The notes beneath the pieces are model-generated. The model did no database searches and was not told where the DNA came from. It was given only the letters and a program-made list of their open reading frames with translations. A program made the translations under genes and the position numbers. Positions 52,003 to 59,889 of a stretch of DNA of 64,000 bases are shown here, one piece after another (the stretch's first letter is position 1; every line of letters begins with the position of its first letter). The stretch covers positions 124,001 through 188,000 of the forward strand of contig CAWDSH010000042.1 of NCBI GenBank assembly GCA_963804865.1. The letters run 5' to 3'. This DNA is from CAVVEQ01 sp963804865 (GTDB lineage Bacteria > Chloroflexota > Anaerolineae > Anaerolineales > Anaerolineaceae).

Positions 52003-53154
52003 TTAGATGGGCCGGAGCACACGATCAATCCTTAATTGTTTAAATAAAAGTGCTGTGGATGGCGGCATGGATTCGATCGCGGCTTCCTGCCAGGCGAGTA
52101 CTCCCAAAGTTTGGGGTGTGCGCCTCTCATAGCCCAAATTGCGCCAGAGTTCTTCCTGTTTTGCCAGCTCTGGTTTAATAAAGACAAGTGAAGCTTCGCA
52201 TTGCAGGTCTTTTGAAGCGTTTTCCATTTCCTTGATCAACAAGGGGAGGGCTTTATCCTGAGGAATGGTTGGATCCAGAAGAACCTCGGTTGTACGCGCA
52301 ATAAGGTTTTCAACCTGCCAGCCTACCATTCCAACCACTGAATCGCCCAGGGAAAGCAGCATAAAGGCTTTTTCGCCGAAAGCCGCCATGATGTCTTCTT
52401 CGGTGAATTTCCTCCCATCGCTTCCCAGGCGATTGAAGAGATTGGCGATCTCCGCACAATGCGTCGGCCTGCCTCGCATCACGCTGATCTCTCCCTGTGG
52501 TACTGCAACTCGCGTAACGGGTACGGTAGGTGGTAGAGGCGCCGTGGCGGTTCGCGGGATATATTTTTTCCATGCAGCCACCACCTGCCGCCAGGTATCA
52601 TCAAATGAAGCGATATTCTTGATAACCACCGTGGCAGCCGCAATTTTATCTTCCTGCGGACTCTGCACGGCAATTCTCTGGTGAGCTTCCGCTTCAGCCA
52701 TATGTCGCTGTTGTAACAAGCGCGTGAGCTGCTGCTCTGGAAAGGCATATGAGACCCAGACGGCATCGCATGATTTAGCCAGGTTACTCTCAAGTAGTTT
52801 AATGGCTTCTATAACGATAACTCTCTGGCTGGAGCGCTGCGCGATCATATCGACTGCGCCTTCCACCAGTGGATGGACTATCTTTTCCAGATCAGCCATT
52901 GCAGTTGGGTCATTGAAAGTCATTTTCCCAAGCTTGCTCCGGTCGATCTGACCATCGGGTCCGAGGATCCATTTTCCAAAAGTTTCAATAACAGGCTGGT
53001 ACCCGGGTGCACCTTTTGCTATCGCTCGATGCGCCAACTGGTCCGCATCGATGCCATAAGCGCCTAAGTGCTCAAGCATCCTGCGGACAACACTTTTCCC
53101 GGTGCCAATGTTCCCGGTTAAGCCGATCACGTATTTTCCCGGCCACTTACTCAC
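52003..53154 (-). CDS. coaE: Dephospho-CoA kinase fused to a C-terminal GNAT-like domain
   Basis: 383 residues from GTG 53154 (GAGGT site; the GTG at 53160 abuts that site). Residues ~5-195 are CoaE, which phosphorylates dephospho-CoA in the last step of CoA synthesis: Walker A LTGNIGTGKSVV, YGIDADQLAH, HPLVEGAV. After a linker rich in Pro/Ala/Thr, residues ~220-345 resemble a GNAT acetyltransferase (VMRGRPTHCAEIANLFNRLG, a strand with VVGMVGWQVEN, and LWRNLGYERRT). CoaE alone is ~200 residues, so the extension is notable. The GNAT call is by eye. Confidence 0.85.
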   Translation of the reverse strand: MSKWPGKYVIGLTGNIGTGKSVVRRMLEHLGAYGIDADQLAHRAIAKGAPGYQPVIETFGKWILGPDGQIDRSKLGKMTFNDPTAMADLEKIVHPLVEGAVDMIAQRSSQRVIVIEAIKLLESNLAKSCDAVWVSYAFPEQQLTRLLQQRHMAEAEAHQRIAVQSPQEDKIAAATVVIKNIASFDDTWRQVVAAWKKYIPRTATAPLPPTVPVTRVAVPQGEISVMRGRPTHCAEIANLFNRLGSDGRKFTEEDIMAAFGEKAFMLLSLGDSVVGMVGWQVENLIARTTEVLLDPTIPQDKALPLLIKEMENASKDLQCEASLVFIKPELAKQEELWRNLGYERRTPQTLGVLAWQEAAIESMPPSTALLFKQLRIDRVLRPI

Positions 53155-53160
53155 AATCAC

Positions 53161-53503
53161 ACCTCAAAAAAATAAAGAATCAGTACTTTCCATAAGATTC
53201 TAGTCGCGCATGATGAGAATGTCAAAGGATTCCCATCGTTTTGGGACTTTCGAAAACCAATTGATTCTTGTTCTTGCTGTTATGAGCGAATCTCTTGGTA
53301 TATCAAATGCTGCCCCCAACAAATTATTAGTCTCATAAGGATCAGCGAAGTCTCCGGACGTGTAAATCACCGGATTCCTTGACTCTCCATTCGATTCTTG
53401 GTAAACTCCACGCTCTTGCGAGCGATTCTCGGTCGTTTGACCTTGCCTGAGTCTTTAGGCTTTGGTATAATCGACCACGCTCGGTTTGTACCTTAAAAAT
53501 CGT
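53161..53503. other. 343-bp gap upstream of the tRNA/tuf operon
   Basis: No coding region or tRNA is seen. The only clear element is the tRNA operon promoter at 53443-53471. Confidence 0.7.
53443..53471 (+). promoter_or_regulatory. Promoter of the tRNA-tuf operon
   Basis: TTGCCT, a 17-bp spacer and perfect TATAAT; transcription would begin ~25 nt before tRNA-Thr. Confidence 0.85.
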
Positions 53504-53576
53504 GCCGATGTAGCTCAGATGGCAGAGCAGCCGCCTTGTAAGCGGCGGGTCAAGGGTTCGATTCCCTTCATCGGCT
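53504..53576 (+). tRNA. tRNA-Thr (anticodon TGT)
   Basis: Acceptor GCCGATG pairs with CATCGGC, the anticodon loop is CTTGTAA and the T-loop is GTTCGATTC. Confidence 0.95.
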
Positions 53577-53645
53577 CTGTTGCAGGTTGGTGAGTGAAAG
53601 TGATGGCATCATCACTTCACTCCCGAGCCGGCAACGGTTCGACCT

Positions 53646-53729
53646 GGGCGGTTACCCAAGTGGCCAACGGGGACTGACTGTAAATCAGTTGGCGTCACGC
53701 CTTCGGAGGTTCGAATCCTTCACCGCCCA
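53646..53729 (+). tRNA. tRNA-Tyr (anticodon GTA)
   Basis: Class II tRNA with a long variable arm. Acceptor GGGCGGT pairs with ACCGCCC; the anticodon stem is ACTGA/TCAGT with GTA in the loop. Confidence 0.95.
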
Positions 53730-53785
53730 CTGGTCGCAAGACCAGATGTGACCCGCGTTGAGCGGGTCATCATGAAGAACGGCAA

Positions 53786-53858
53786 GCCCTCATAGCTCAG
53801 TTGGTAGAGCACGCCCTTGGTAAGGGCGGGGTCATGGGTTCAACTCCCATTGAGGGCT
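53786..53858 (+). tRNA. tRNA-Thr (anticodon GGT)
   Basis: Acceptor GCCCTCA pairs with TGAGGGC; the anticodon loop TTGGTAA gives GGT. The tRNA-Gly often found between Tyr and Thr in this block is absent. Confidence 0.95.
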
Positions 53859-53911
53859 CACGATGCCGAAAATATGAAATTATTTTGCAGCATGTAAAGG
53901 AGAGAGCAGGC

Positions 53912-55114
53912 ATGGCGAAGCAGAAATTTGAGCGCAACAAACCGCATTTGAACGTAGGGACCATGGGTCACATTGATCATGGGAAGACCACGTTAACGGC
54001 GGCGATCACGAAATACTGCCAGTTCTTGGGGAAGGCAGAATTCCGGGCGTATGACAGCATTGACAATGCGCCGGAAGAGAAAGCGCGCGGGATCACGATC
54101 AACATAGCGCACGTGGAATATGAGACCGAGAAGCGGCACTATGCGCACGTGGACATGCCGGGGCACCGCGACTACATCAAGAACATGATCACCGGGGCGG
54201 CGCAGGTGGATGGAGCCATCCTGGTGGTGGCAGCGCCGGATGGGCCGATGCCGCAGACGAAGGAACACGTGCTGTTGGCGCGTCAGGTGGAAGTGCCGAG
54301 CATCGTGGTCTTTTTGAACAAAGTGGACATGATGGACGATCCGGAGCTGTTGGAGCTGGTGGAGATGGAGCTGCGGGAAATGCTGACGGGATACAAATTC
54401 CCGGGCGAGACGACGCCGATCGTGCGGGGCAGCGCGTTGAAGGCGCTGGAGAGCACCTCGACGGATCCGAACGCGCCGGAATACGCCTGCATCAAGGAAC
54501 TGCTGCGGGTGGTGGATGAATACATCCCGGAGCCGAAGCGCGAGATGGACAAGCCGTTCATGATGCCGATCGAGGACGTGTTCTCGATCAAGGGACGCGG
54601 CACGGTGGTGACGGGGAAAGTAGACCGCGGGCACATCAAGGTCGGCGAGCCGGTGGAGATCGTGGGCTTGCAGGAGAAGACGCGCTCGAGCGTGGTGACG
54701 GGCGTTGAGATGTTCCACAAGCTGCTGGACGAAGGCATGGCCGGGGATAACCTGGGACTCCTGCTGCGCGGCATTGAGCGCACGGATGTGGAACGCGGGC
54801 AGGTGGTGGCAAAGCCTGGCTCGATCACCCCGCACACGAAATTCAACGCGCAGGTGTACGTGCTGAAGCGTGAAGAAGGTGGGCGGCACAAGCCGTTCTT
54901 CCCGGGATACCGGCCGCAGTTCTACATACGGACGATGGACGTGACCGGGTCGATCACCCTGCCGGAAGGCGTGGAGATGGTGATGCCTGGGGATGATGTG
55001 AACATGGTGGTGGAGCTGATCGTGCCGGTGGCATTGGAGCAGGGCTCGAAATTCGCCATTCGCGAAGGCGGCCTGACGGTCGGCGCTGGCGTCATTACCA
55101 AGATTATCGAATAA
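53912..55114 (+). CDS. tuf: Elongation factor Tu
   Basis: 400 residues from ATG 53912 (AAAGGAGAG site). It delivers aminoacyl-tRNA to the ribosome. G1 is GHIDHGKT, G2 ARGITINIAH, G4 NKVD and G5 SALKA; domains 2 and 3 are complete. The G3 region reads VDMPGHRDYIK rather than the usual VDCPGHADYIK; the catalytic His is kept, but Cys and Ala are replaced. Codon choice is strikingly G/C-ending (GCG, CCG, GGG, ACG), unlike the ribosomal-protein genes that follow. A second tuf copy or gene transfer may explain that. Confidence 0.97.
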   Translation: MAKQKFERNKPHLNVGTMGHIDHGKTTLTAAITKYCQFLGKAEFRAYDSIDNAPEEKARGITINIAHVEYETEKRHYAHVDMPGHRDYIKNMITGAAQVDGAILVVAAPDGPMPQTKEHVLLARQVEVPSIVVFLNKVDMMDDPELLELVEMELREMLTGYKFPGETTPIVRGSALKALESTSTDPNAPEYACIKELLRVVDEYIPEPKREMDKPFMMPIEDVFSIKGRGTVVTGKVDRGHIKVGEPVEIVGLQEKTRSSVVTGVEMFHKLLDEGMAGDNLGLLLRGIERTDVERGQVVAKPGSITPHTKFNAQVYVLKREEGGRHKPFFPGYRPQFYIRTMDVTGSITLPEGVEMVMPGDDVNMVVELIVPVALEQGSKFAIREGGLTVGAGVITKIIE

Positions 55115-55161
55115 GTTAAGAAGTGTCGGCCCCGTTGAAACGGGCTGCGTAAGGAAATAAT

Positions 55162-55332
55162 ATGGCATCGAAAAAGAAAGATGTTCGCCCGGTGATCACG
55201 CTGATCTGCGATGATTGCAAGGAGCGCAACTATACAACTGAAAAGAATCGGCGCAATGACCCCGGACGCATGGAGATACAAAAGTATTGCCCACGCTGCC
55301 GCAAGCATACGCTTCATCGGGAGTCGAAGTAA
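55162..55332 (+). CDS. rpmG: Ribosomal protein L33
   Basis: 56 residues from ATG 55162 (AAGGA site). It is the zinc-binding form with two Cys pairs, CDDC and CPRC, and the family-typical KERNYTTEKN...ME and KYCPRCRKHTLHRE segments. Sits between tuf and tRNA-Trp as in many bacteria. Confidence 0.96.
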   Translation: MASKKKDVRPVITLICDDCKERNYTTEKNRRNDPGRMEIQKYCPRCRKHTLHRESK

Positions 55333-55389
55333 TGATTTTTTGGTTGGAGGGTTTGCGACAGGAATAAGAACCGCAACCACCAACTTTAC

Positions 55390-55463
55390 AGGCCAGTAGC
55401 TCAATTTGGCAGAGCGCCTGTCTCCAAAACAGGAGGTTGTGGGTTCAATTCCTGCCTGGCCTG
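55390..55463 (+). tRNA. tRNA-Trp (anticodon CCA)
   Basis: Acceptor AGGCCAG pairs with CTGGCCT; anticodon arm CCTGT-CTCCAAA-ACAGG; T-loop GTTCAATTC. Confidence 0.96.
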
Positions 55464-55545
55464 CTCAAAGAAAAACAGCGCCGTCCTTCCTAATCCAAAC
55501 CAACGTCTGGAAGGCGGCGTTTTAGACCAGAAAAAGGAGCGTTAA

Positions 55546-55758
55546 ATGGCTGATAAGAAAGATATCGAAAAGAAGCCAAATGCCATCCGGCGCTGGTACC
55601 GCGAAACAACCGGTGAGCTGCACAAGGTGTCCTGGCCAACGACTGCAGAGGCCTTCCGCATGACCCAACTTGTGTTGTTGGTCATGATCCTGATGGGCAC
55701 CATGCTTAGTATTGTTGATTTTTTGTTTTCACGGCTGGTCGCTATTTTGGTCAGCTGA
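55546..55758 (+). CDS. secE: Preprotein translocase subunit SecE
   Basis: 70 residues with the conserved amphipathic segment WYRETTGELHKVSWPTTAEA followed by one membrane helix, the short form of SecE. It clamps SecY in the translocon. The neighbouring nusG is the standard partner. Confidence 0.95.
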   Translation: MADKKDIEKKPNAIRRWYRETTGELHKVSWPTTAEAFRMTQLVLLVMILMGTMLSIVDFLFSRLVAILVS

Positions 55759-55792
55759 TCCACAGCACTCGAAAGGCTGGTAAGGAGAACGA

Positions 55793-56467
55793 ATGGCTGA
55801 GCAGGACGATTTATATAACGACGGACCTTGGGAAGAACCTGAGCAGGAGGAAGAAAAATCCGCTCCGGCACGTCCCAGCGCGCCTCCGCCTTTAACTCCT
55901 CCCGGCCCGGATGCTTCCCAGCTGCCGGTGGATATTATCAGTGACGAGCGTTCCTGGTATGTGATCCATTGCTATTCCGGTTATGAAAACAAAGTACGGC
56001 ACAACCTGGAACAGCGCATTGAAACCATGGGCATGAAAGAGAAGATCTTTGATGTTGTCATCCCGACCCAGGAAGAGATCGAGGTTCGGGAGGGAAAACG
56101 CCGCACCGTGGAACGCCATGTATTTCCAGGCTATGTTCTGGTCAATATGATCCTCACCGAGGAATCCTGGTATGTGGTACGAAATACACCGGGTGTTACA
56201 GGTTTCGTTGGCATGGGCAATCAGCCCACGCCGCTGCGTACCGAGGAAGTTGCCCAGATCCTGCGGCGCATGGAAGCGGAAGCGCCCCATGTGAAGGTGT
56301 CCTTCAAAGTTGGCGAACGTGTGCGCATCATCGATGGTCCCTTCAACGATTTTCGTGGCACTGTGGACGATATCGATATTGAGCGTACCAAGGTGCGTGT
56401 CATGGTTAATTTCTTTGGCCGCGAAACACCGGTCGAATTGGACTTTCTGCAGGTTGAGAAATCGTAA
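55793..56467 (+). CDS. nusG: Transcription antitermination factor NusG
   Basis: 224 residues. A ~45-residue acidic and Pro-rich N-terminal extension precedes the NGN domain (WYVIHCYSGYENKVRHNLEQRI) and the KOW domain (GERVRIIDGPFNDFRGTVDDID). It binds RNA polymerase and links it to Rho or the ribosome. The extension is longer than in the E. coli protein (181 residues). Confidence 0.96.
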   Translation: MAEQDDLYNDGPWEEPEQEEEKSAPARPSAPPPLTPPGPDASQLPVDIISDERSWYVIHCYSGYENKVRHNLEQRIETMGMKEKIFDVVIPTQEEIEVREGKRRTVERHVFPGYVLVNMILTEESWYVVRNTPGVTGFVGMGNQPTPLRTEEVAQILRRMEAEAPHVKVSFKVGERVRIIDGPFNDFRGTVDDIDIERTKVRVMVNFFGRETPVELDFLQVEKS

Positions 56468-56495
56468 TCATTGGCTCCGTAACAGGGGTCTTAAT

Positions 56496-56531
56496 GTGGG
56501 AGGGTGCTCCCCTATCACCCGCTAAAACCAC
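56496..56531 (+). promoter_or_regulatory. RNA hairpin upstream of rplK, putative L1-binding operator
   Basis: GTGG and GGGTG on the 5' side pair with CACCC and CCAC on the 3' side. A second copy with the same plan but GGGCG/CGCCC precedes rplA; the compensatory change supports a real structure. L1 is known to regulate its operon by binding mRNA that mimics its 23S rRNA site. Confidence 0.6.
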
Positions 56532-56544
56532 CAAGGAGTAAAGA

Positions 56545-56970
56545 ATGGCAAAAAAAATCAAGAGTGTGTTACGTCTGCAGGTTCAAGCTGGTAAAGCCAA
56601 CCCTGCACCCCCCATTGGCCCTGCTCTGGCAGGCTATGGGATCAATATTATGGCCTTCTGCAAGGAATATAACGCCCGTACGCAAAGTATGGCTGGCGAT
56701 ATCATTCCCGCAGAAATCACCGTTTACACGGATGGTTCCTTTACCTTCGTCCTAAAATCATCTCCGGCTTCAGTATTGTTGAAAAAAGCTGCTGGTGTGG
56801 AGAAGGGATCGGATGCTCCCAACCGCAATAAAGTTGGAAAGGTAACCCGTGCCCAGCTCCGCCAGATTGCGGAACAAAAAATGAAGGATATGAATGCCAA
56901 CGATGTTGAAAGCGCTATGCGCCAGATCGAAGGCACAGCCCGCAATATGGGAATCACAATTGAGGATTAG
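56545..56970 (+). CDS. rplK: Ribosomal protein L11
   Basis: 141 residues, typical: the N-terminal domain with PAPPIGPALAGYGINIMAFCKEYN and the C-terminal rRNA-binding domain. Forms the GTPase-associated centre with L10 and L12. ATG 56545 has a GGAG site. Confidence 0.97.
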   Translation: MAKKIKSVLRLQVQAGKANPAPPIGPALAGYGINIMAFCKEYNARTQSMAGDIIPAEITVYTDGSFTFVLKSSPASVLLKKAAGVEKGSDAPNRNKVGKVTRAQLRQIAEQKMKDMNANDVESAMRQIEGTARNMGITIED

Positions 56971-56973
56971 ATA

Positions 56974-57004
56974 GTGGGAGGGCGTCAGCGCCCGTTAACA
57001 CCAC
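56974..57004 (+). promoter_or_regulatory. RNA hairpin upstream of rplA, putative L1-binding operator
   Basis: GTGG-N2-GGGCG, a short loop, then CGCCC-N7-CCAC. It matches the site before rplK, with a covarying base pair. Confidence 0.6.
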
Positions 57005-57016
57005 CAAGGAGAAATC

Positions 57017-57736
57017 ATGGCTAAACACGGAAAAAAATATTTGGCAGCATTTGCCAAGATAGAAGAAAACAAATCTTACGAACCGCTCGAAGCGTTAACC
57101 CTCGTAAAGGAAACTGCTTACTCGAAATTTGATGGCACGGTTGAGCTGCACATGCGCATGGGTCTGGATCCGCGTCAGGCGGATCAGCAATTGCGTGATG
57201 TGGTGGTCCTGCCTCACGGTCTGGGAAAAACTGTGCGCGTCCTGGTCTTTGCTCAGGGCGAAGGTGCAACCAAAGCCCAGGAAGGTGGGGCGGATGTGGT
57301 CGCGGATAGCGACGAGTGGATCACCAAGATCCAGAATGGCTGGACGGATTTTGATGTGGCTATTGCCACTCCAGATATGATGGGTAAAGCTGGCAAGCTC
57401 GGTCGTGTTCTTGGACCGCGCGGGTTGATGCCCAATCCCAAGGCTGGAACCGTGGTTGAACCAGGCGACCTGCCGCGTGTGATCAAGGAAGCGAAAGCCG
57501 GTCGCGTGGAATTCCGCCTGGATAAAACTTCAAACTTGCATGTTGCGATCGGTAAAGTCTCATTTGAAGCGCAAAAGTTGTATGATAATCTGGCTGCACT
57601 CATGGAAGCTATTCAGAAAGCGCGACCTTCTGCAGCTAAAGGCACCTATATCAAGCGTATGACTCTGACATCCACCATGGGTCCTGCTGTTCGCGTTGAT
57701 GCACTCGCCGCCCAATCGATGAATGAGAAGGAATAA
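57017..57736 (+). CDS. rplA: Ribosomal protein L1
   Basis: 239 residues with family-typical KFDGTVELHMRMGLDPRQADQQLR, VLGPRGLMPNPKAGT and VEFRLDKTSNLHVAIG. L1 forms the mobile stalk at the tRNA exit and is usually the translational repressor of this operon. ATG 57017 has AAGGAG. Confidence 0.97.
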   Translation: MAKHGKKYLAAFAKIEENKSYEPLEALTLVKETAYSKFDGTVELHMRMGLDPRQADQQLRDVVVLPHGLGKTVRVLVFAQGEGATKAQEGGADVVADSDEWITKIQNGWTDFDVAIATPDMMGKAGKLGRVLGPRGLMPNPKAGTVVEPGDLPRVIKEAKAGRVEFRLDKTSNLHVAIGKVSFEAQKLYDNLAALMEAIQKARPSAAKGTYIKRMTLTSTMGPAVRVDALAAQSMNEKE

Positions 57737-57821
57737 CTAGCAAAGCGCCGGATTTTCTTTAATTTTCCGGTGAATAAGTCCTGGCGAACTCTTGTCAGGA
57801 TAAGGGATTAACAGTAAAATA

Positions 57822-57970
57822 GTAACCTGTCCGGATTATGCCGGATCATCACCCAAGACAGCCGGTGCTCCACGAGGAGCTTAATAACCTGCTCAGGTGA
57901 AGACAGTAAGACCTCAATATTTGGAGGATTTTAAGTCTTTGCCTTTTCTTGCGGCAAAGACTTTTATTTT
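57822..57970 (+). ncRNA. Ribosomal protein L10 leader with attenuator
   Basis: The ~150-nt non-coding leader of rplJ-rplL contains the typical GGAGC-closed hairpin region (CCGGTGCTCCACGAGGAGC) and ends in a terminator: AAGTCTTTGCC (57933-57943) pairs with GGCAAAGACTT (57953-57963), followed by a T-rich tract. L10(L12)4 binding to such leaders represses synthesis of both proteins. The 5' boundary is approximate. Confidence 0.8.
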
Positions 57971-57993
57971 GAAAGGAAGGAGGTGTTTCTTAA

Positions 57994-58521
57994 TTGGCAT
58001 TTACTAAAAAGGAAAAAATCGAGATCCAGGCTCAATATCAGAAATGGCTTGAAGGCAGCCAGGCGGTCTTTGTGGTTTCTTATAACAAAATGACCCAGAA
58101 AGATATTGATGCGATGCGCGCAAAAGCGAGAGAAGCTGGTGGTGAGATTCATATTGTCAAGAACACGTTGATCAATCGCGTAGTTGAACAGGTGGGTCTT
58201 CCCCAGTCTGGATATTTTGATGGATCTTCAATGGTCGGTTTTGCATTCACGGATCCCCCGTCGATTGCCAAAATCTTCAATGAAGCTGCCACGAAACAAT
58301 CCGAAATTTTCTCATTGAAGGGTGGTTATCTTGGTAAAGAGTTGCTGGATGCCAGGCAGGTGAAAGCATTGGCTGAACTGCCTTCTCTCCCAGTAATCCG
58401 TGCGCAATTCATGGGCTTGCTTGTCACGCCTGCCACCAAGCTGGTTCGTACTTTGGCAGAACCCGCCCGCAGGATGGCGTTTTTGGTCAAAGCCCGGTCG
58501 GAGCAGGCACAGGCTGCTTAA
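57994..58521 (+). CDS. rplJ: Ribosomal protein L10
   Basis: 175 residues beginning at a TTG codon (57994), with a strong AGGAGGTG site about 10 nt upstream. It contains the rRNA-binding N domain (QAVFVVSYNKMTQKDIDAMRAKAREAGG) and the C-terminal helix that holds L7/L12 dimers. The rare start plus the leader may tune expression. Confidence 0.96.
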   Translation: MAFTKKEKIEIQAQYQKWLEGSQAVFVVSYNKMTQKDIDAMRAKAREAGGEIHIVKNTLINRVVEQVGLPQSGYFDGSSMVGFAFTDPPSIAKIFNEAATKQSEIFSLKGGYLGKELLDARQVKALAELPSLPVIRAQFMGLLVTPATKLVRTLAEPARRMAFLVKARSEQAQAA

Positions 58522-58603
58522 AGGTTGCTTATTTCAGGTTTGCAATAATAACCTGAGCCTGGCAACATGGATATCATAACTAATTATTAGAAGGAGAATT
58601 AAA

Positions 58604-58990
58604 ATGTCTGATTTGGATAAATTGGTAGAGGAACTGAGCAAGCTTTCCGTTTTGGATGCTGCTGACCTGGTCAAAAAACTCGAAGAAAAATGGGGCGTCT
58701 CCGCAGCCGCTGCTGTGGCTGTTGCCGCTCCTGCCGCTGGTGGCGCTGCTGGTGGTGCTGCTGAAGCTGCCGAGGAACAGACAGAATTTGATGTCGTCAT
58801 CAAAGATGCTGGTCCCAAGAAGATCGAGGTCATCAAAGTCATCCGTCAGCTCACCAACCTGGGTTTGGTCGAAGCCAAGACCATGGCTGAAACCGCTGGC
58901 TCGAAGGTGTTGACCGCGGTAGCGAAAGCTGCTGCAGCGGATGCCAAGAGCAAGCTCGAAGCCGCAGGCGCAGTCGTCGATGTCGCGTAA
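58604..58990 (+). CDS. rplL: Ribosomal protein L7/L12
   Basis: 128 residues: an N-terminal dimerisation region, an Ala/Gly hinge (AAAAVAVAAPAAGGAAGG) and the C-terminal factor-binding domain (FDVVIKDAGPKKIEVIKVIR, LVEAKTMAE). ATG 58604 has AAGGAG. Confidence 0.97.
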   Translation: MSDLDKLVEELSKLSVLDAADLVKKLEEKWGVSAAAAVAVAAPAAGGAAGGAAEAAEEQTEFDVVIKDAGPKKIEVIKVIRQLTNLGLVEAKTMAETAGSKVLTAVAKAAAADAKSKLEAAGAVVDVA

Positions 58991-59023
58991 GCGATTTTAT
59001 CGACTTCTGATAGTATTACAAAC

Positions 59024-59058
59024 AAAAAGGGCAACCCGCAAGGGAATGCCCTTTTTTT
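59024..59058. terminator. Bidirectional terminator between rplL and lexA
   Basis: AAAAAGGGCA pairs with TGCCCTTTTT, with T-runs for either direction. Confidence 0.9.
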
Positions 59059-59078
59059 GTTAATTTGATCCTTGTGAC

Positions 59079-59750
59079 TTAAACTGCCAGGGAAACAGGT
59101 TTGACTTGCCTTACAACCATGACCACCTTGCCCATGATCTTGAGAGGCCGGTCCTTTTCAATATAAATGGGTGACATTGTCGGATTGGCAGGCTGCAAGC
59201 GGTAGCGCTCGCCTTCCTTGTAGAAATATTTTAAAGTTGTCTCATCCCGGTCGGGAAGCCAGACTGCTACCATCTCGCCATTCTCAGCAACTTGTGCTGG
59301 TTTCATGATGACGATGTCTCCATCGTTGATCATTGCGTCGATCATCGAATCGCCTTCAACCTCAAGGGCGAAGAGCCTGCTGCCTTTTTCCTTGGCAGGC
59401 AGGAAGCTGCCCGCGATTTCCACGCTGTCCTCAGTGTTGAAATAATCAAGGTCGGATGCGGGGACAGGAATGGGTTTGCCTGCCACGATCCTGCCCATCA
59501 CCGGGATTCGAAATACTTCTTTGAGTGAGTTGGATAACACCCGAATGCTCCGTGAAATGTGTTTATCACGAACGATCATACTGCGGTTCTCGAGCTTATC
59601 AAGGTAAAAATCAACCAGAGATGTTGATTTGACGCCGATCTTATCCCCAATTTCGCGGATGGAAGGAGAATAGCCGGATTTCTCCTGGAAACTTGAAAGG
59701 AATTCCAGGATCTTTCGTAGCCTTTCTTCCATCTCCTTATCTCGCGTCAT
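59079..59750 (-). CDS. lexA: LexA repressor
   Basis: 223 residues from ATG 59750 (GGAGG site; the upstream TTG at 59765 overlaps it). An N-terminal winged helix (GYSPSIREIGDKIGVKSTSLVDFYLDKLE) binds DNA. The S24 peptidase half has the Ala-Gly cleavage bond in GRIVAGKPIPV, the nucleophile Ser in VEGDSMIDAMI and the Lys in TTLKYF. RecA filaments trigger self-cleavage and derepress the SOS genes. Its own promoter carries a LexA box, and so does the gene at 39728. Confidence 0.95.
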   Translation of the reverse strand: MTRDKEMEERLRKILEFLSSFQEKSGYSPSIREIGDKIGVKSTSLVDFYLDKLENRSMIVRDKHISRSIRVLSNSLKEVFRIPVMGRIVAGKPIPVPASDLDYFNTEDSVEIAGSFLPAKEKGSRLFALEVEGDSMIDAMINDGDIVIMKPAQVAENGEMVAVWLPDRDETTLKYFYKEGERYRLQPANPTMSPIYIEKDRPLKIMGKVVMVVRQVKPVSLAV

Positions 59751-59794
59751 CTTACCCTCCTTCAATACATTAATCGTAATCGATTATTTGTTCT

Positions 59795-59823
59795 ATTATA
59801 TATAAGAACATACGTTCTGTCAA
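59795..59823 (-). promoter_or_regulatory. lexA promoter with LexA box in the spacer
   Basis: Minus strand TTGACA, a 17-bp spacer and TATAAT, a full consensus promoter. The spacer contains GAACGTATGTTC (59806-59817), fitting GAAC-N4-GTTC. Binding would block RNA polymerase, giving autorepression. Confidence 0.9.
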
Positions 59824-59889
59824 TAGGTCGTTACTCTATTAAATTATCCACAGGATTGGGAAAAAGCAAAACGGAATCTTGTACCAATT

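Noticed and set aside
53993..55168. Long open frame antisense to tuf (391 codons)
   Set aside because: It is a shadow created by the G/C-rich codon use of tuf; composition is His/Arg-rich low complexity, and there is no ribosome site or family match.
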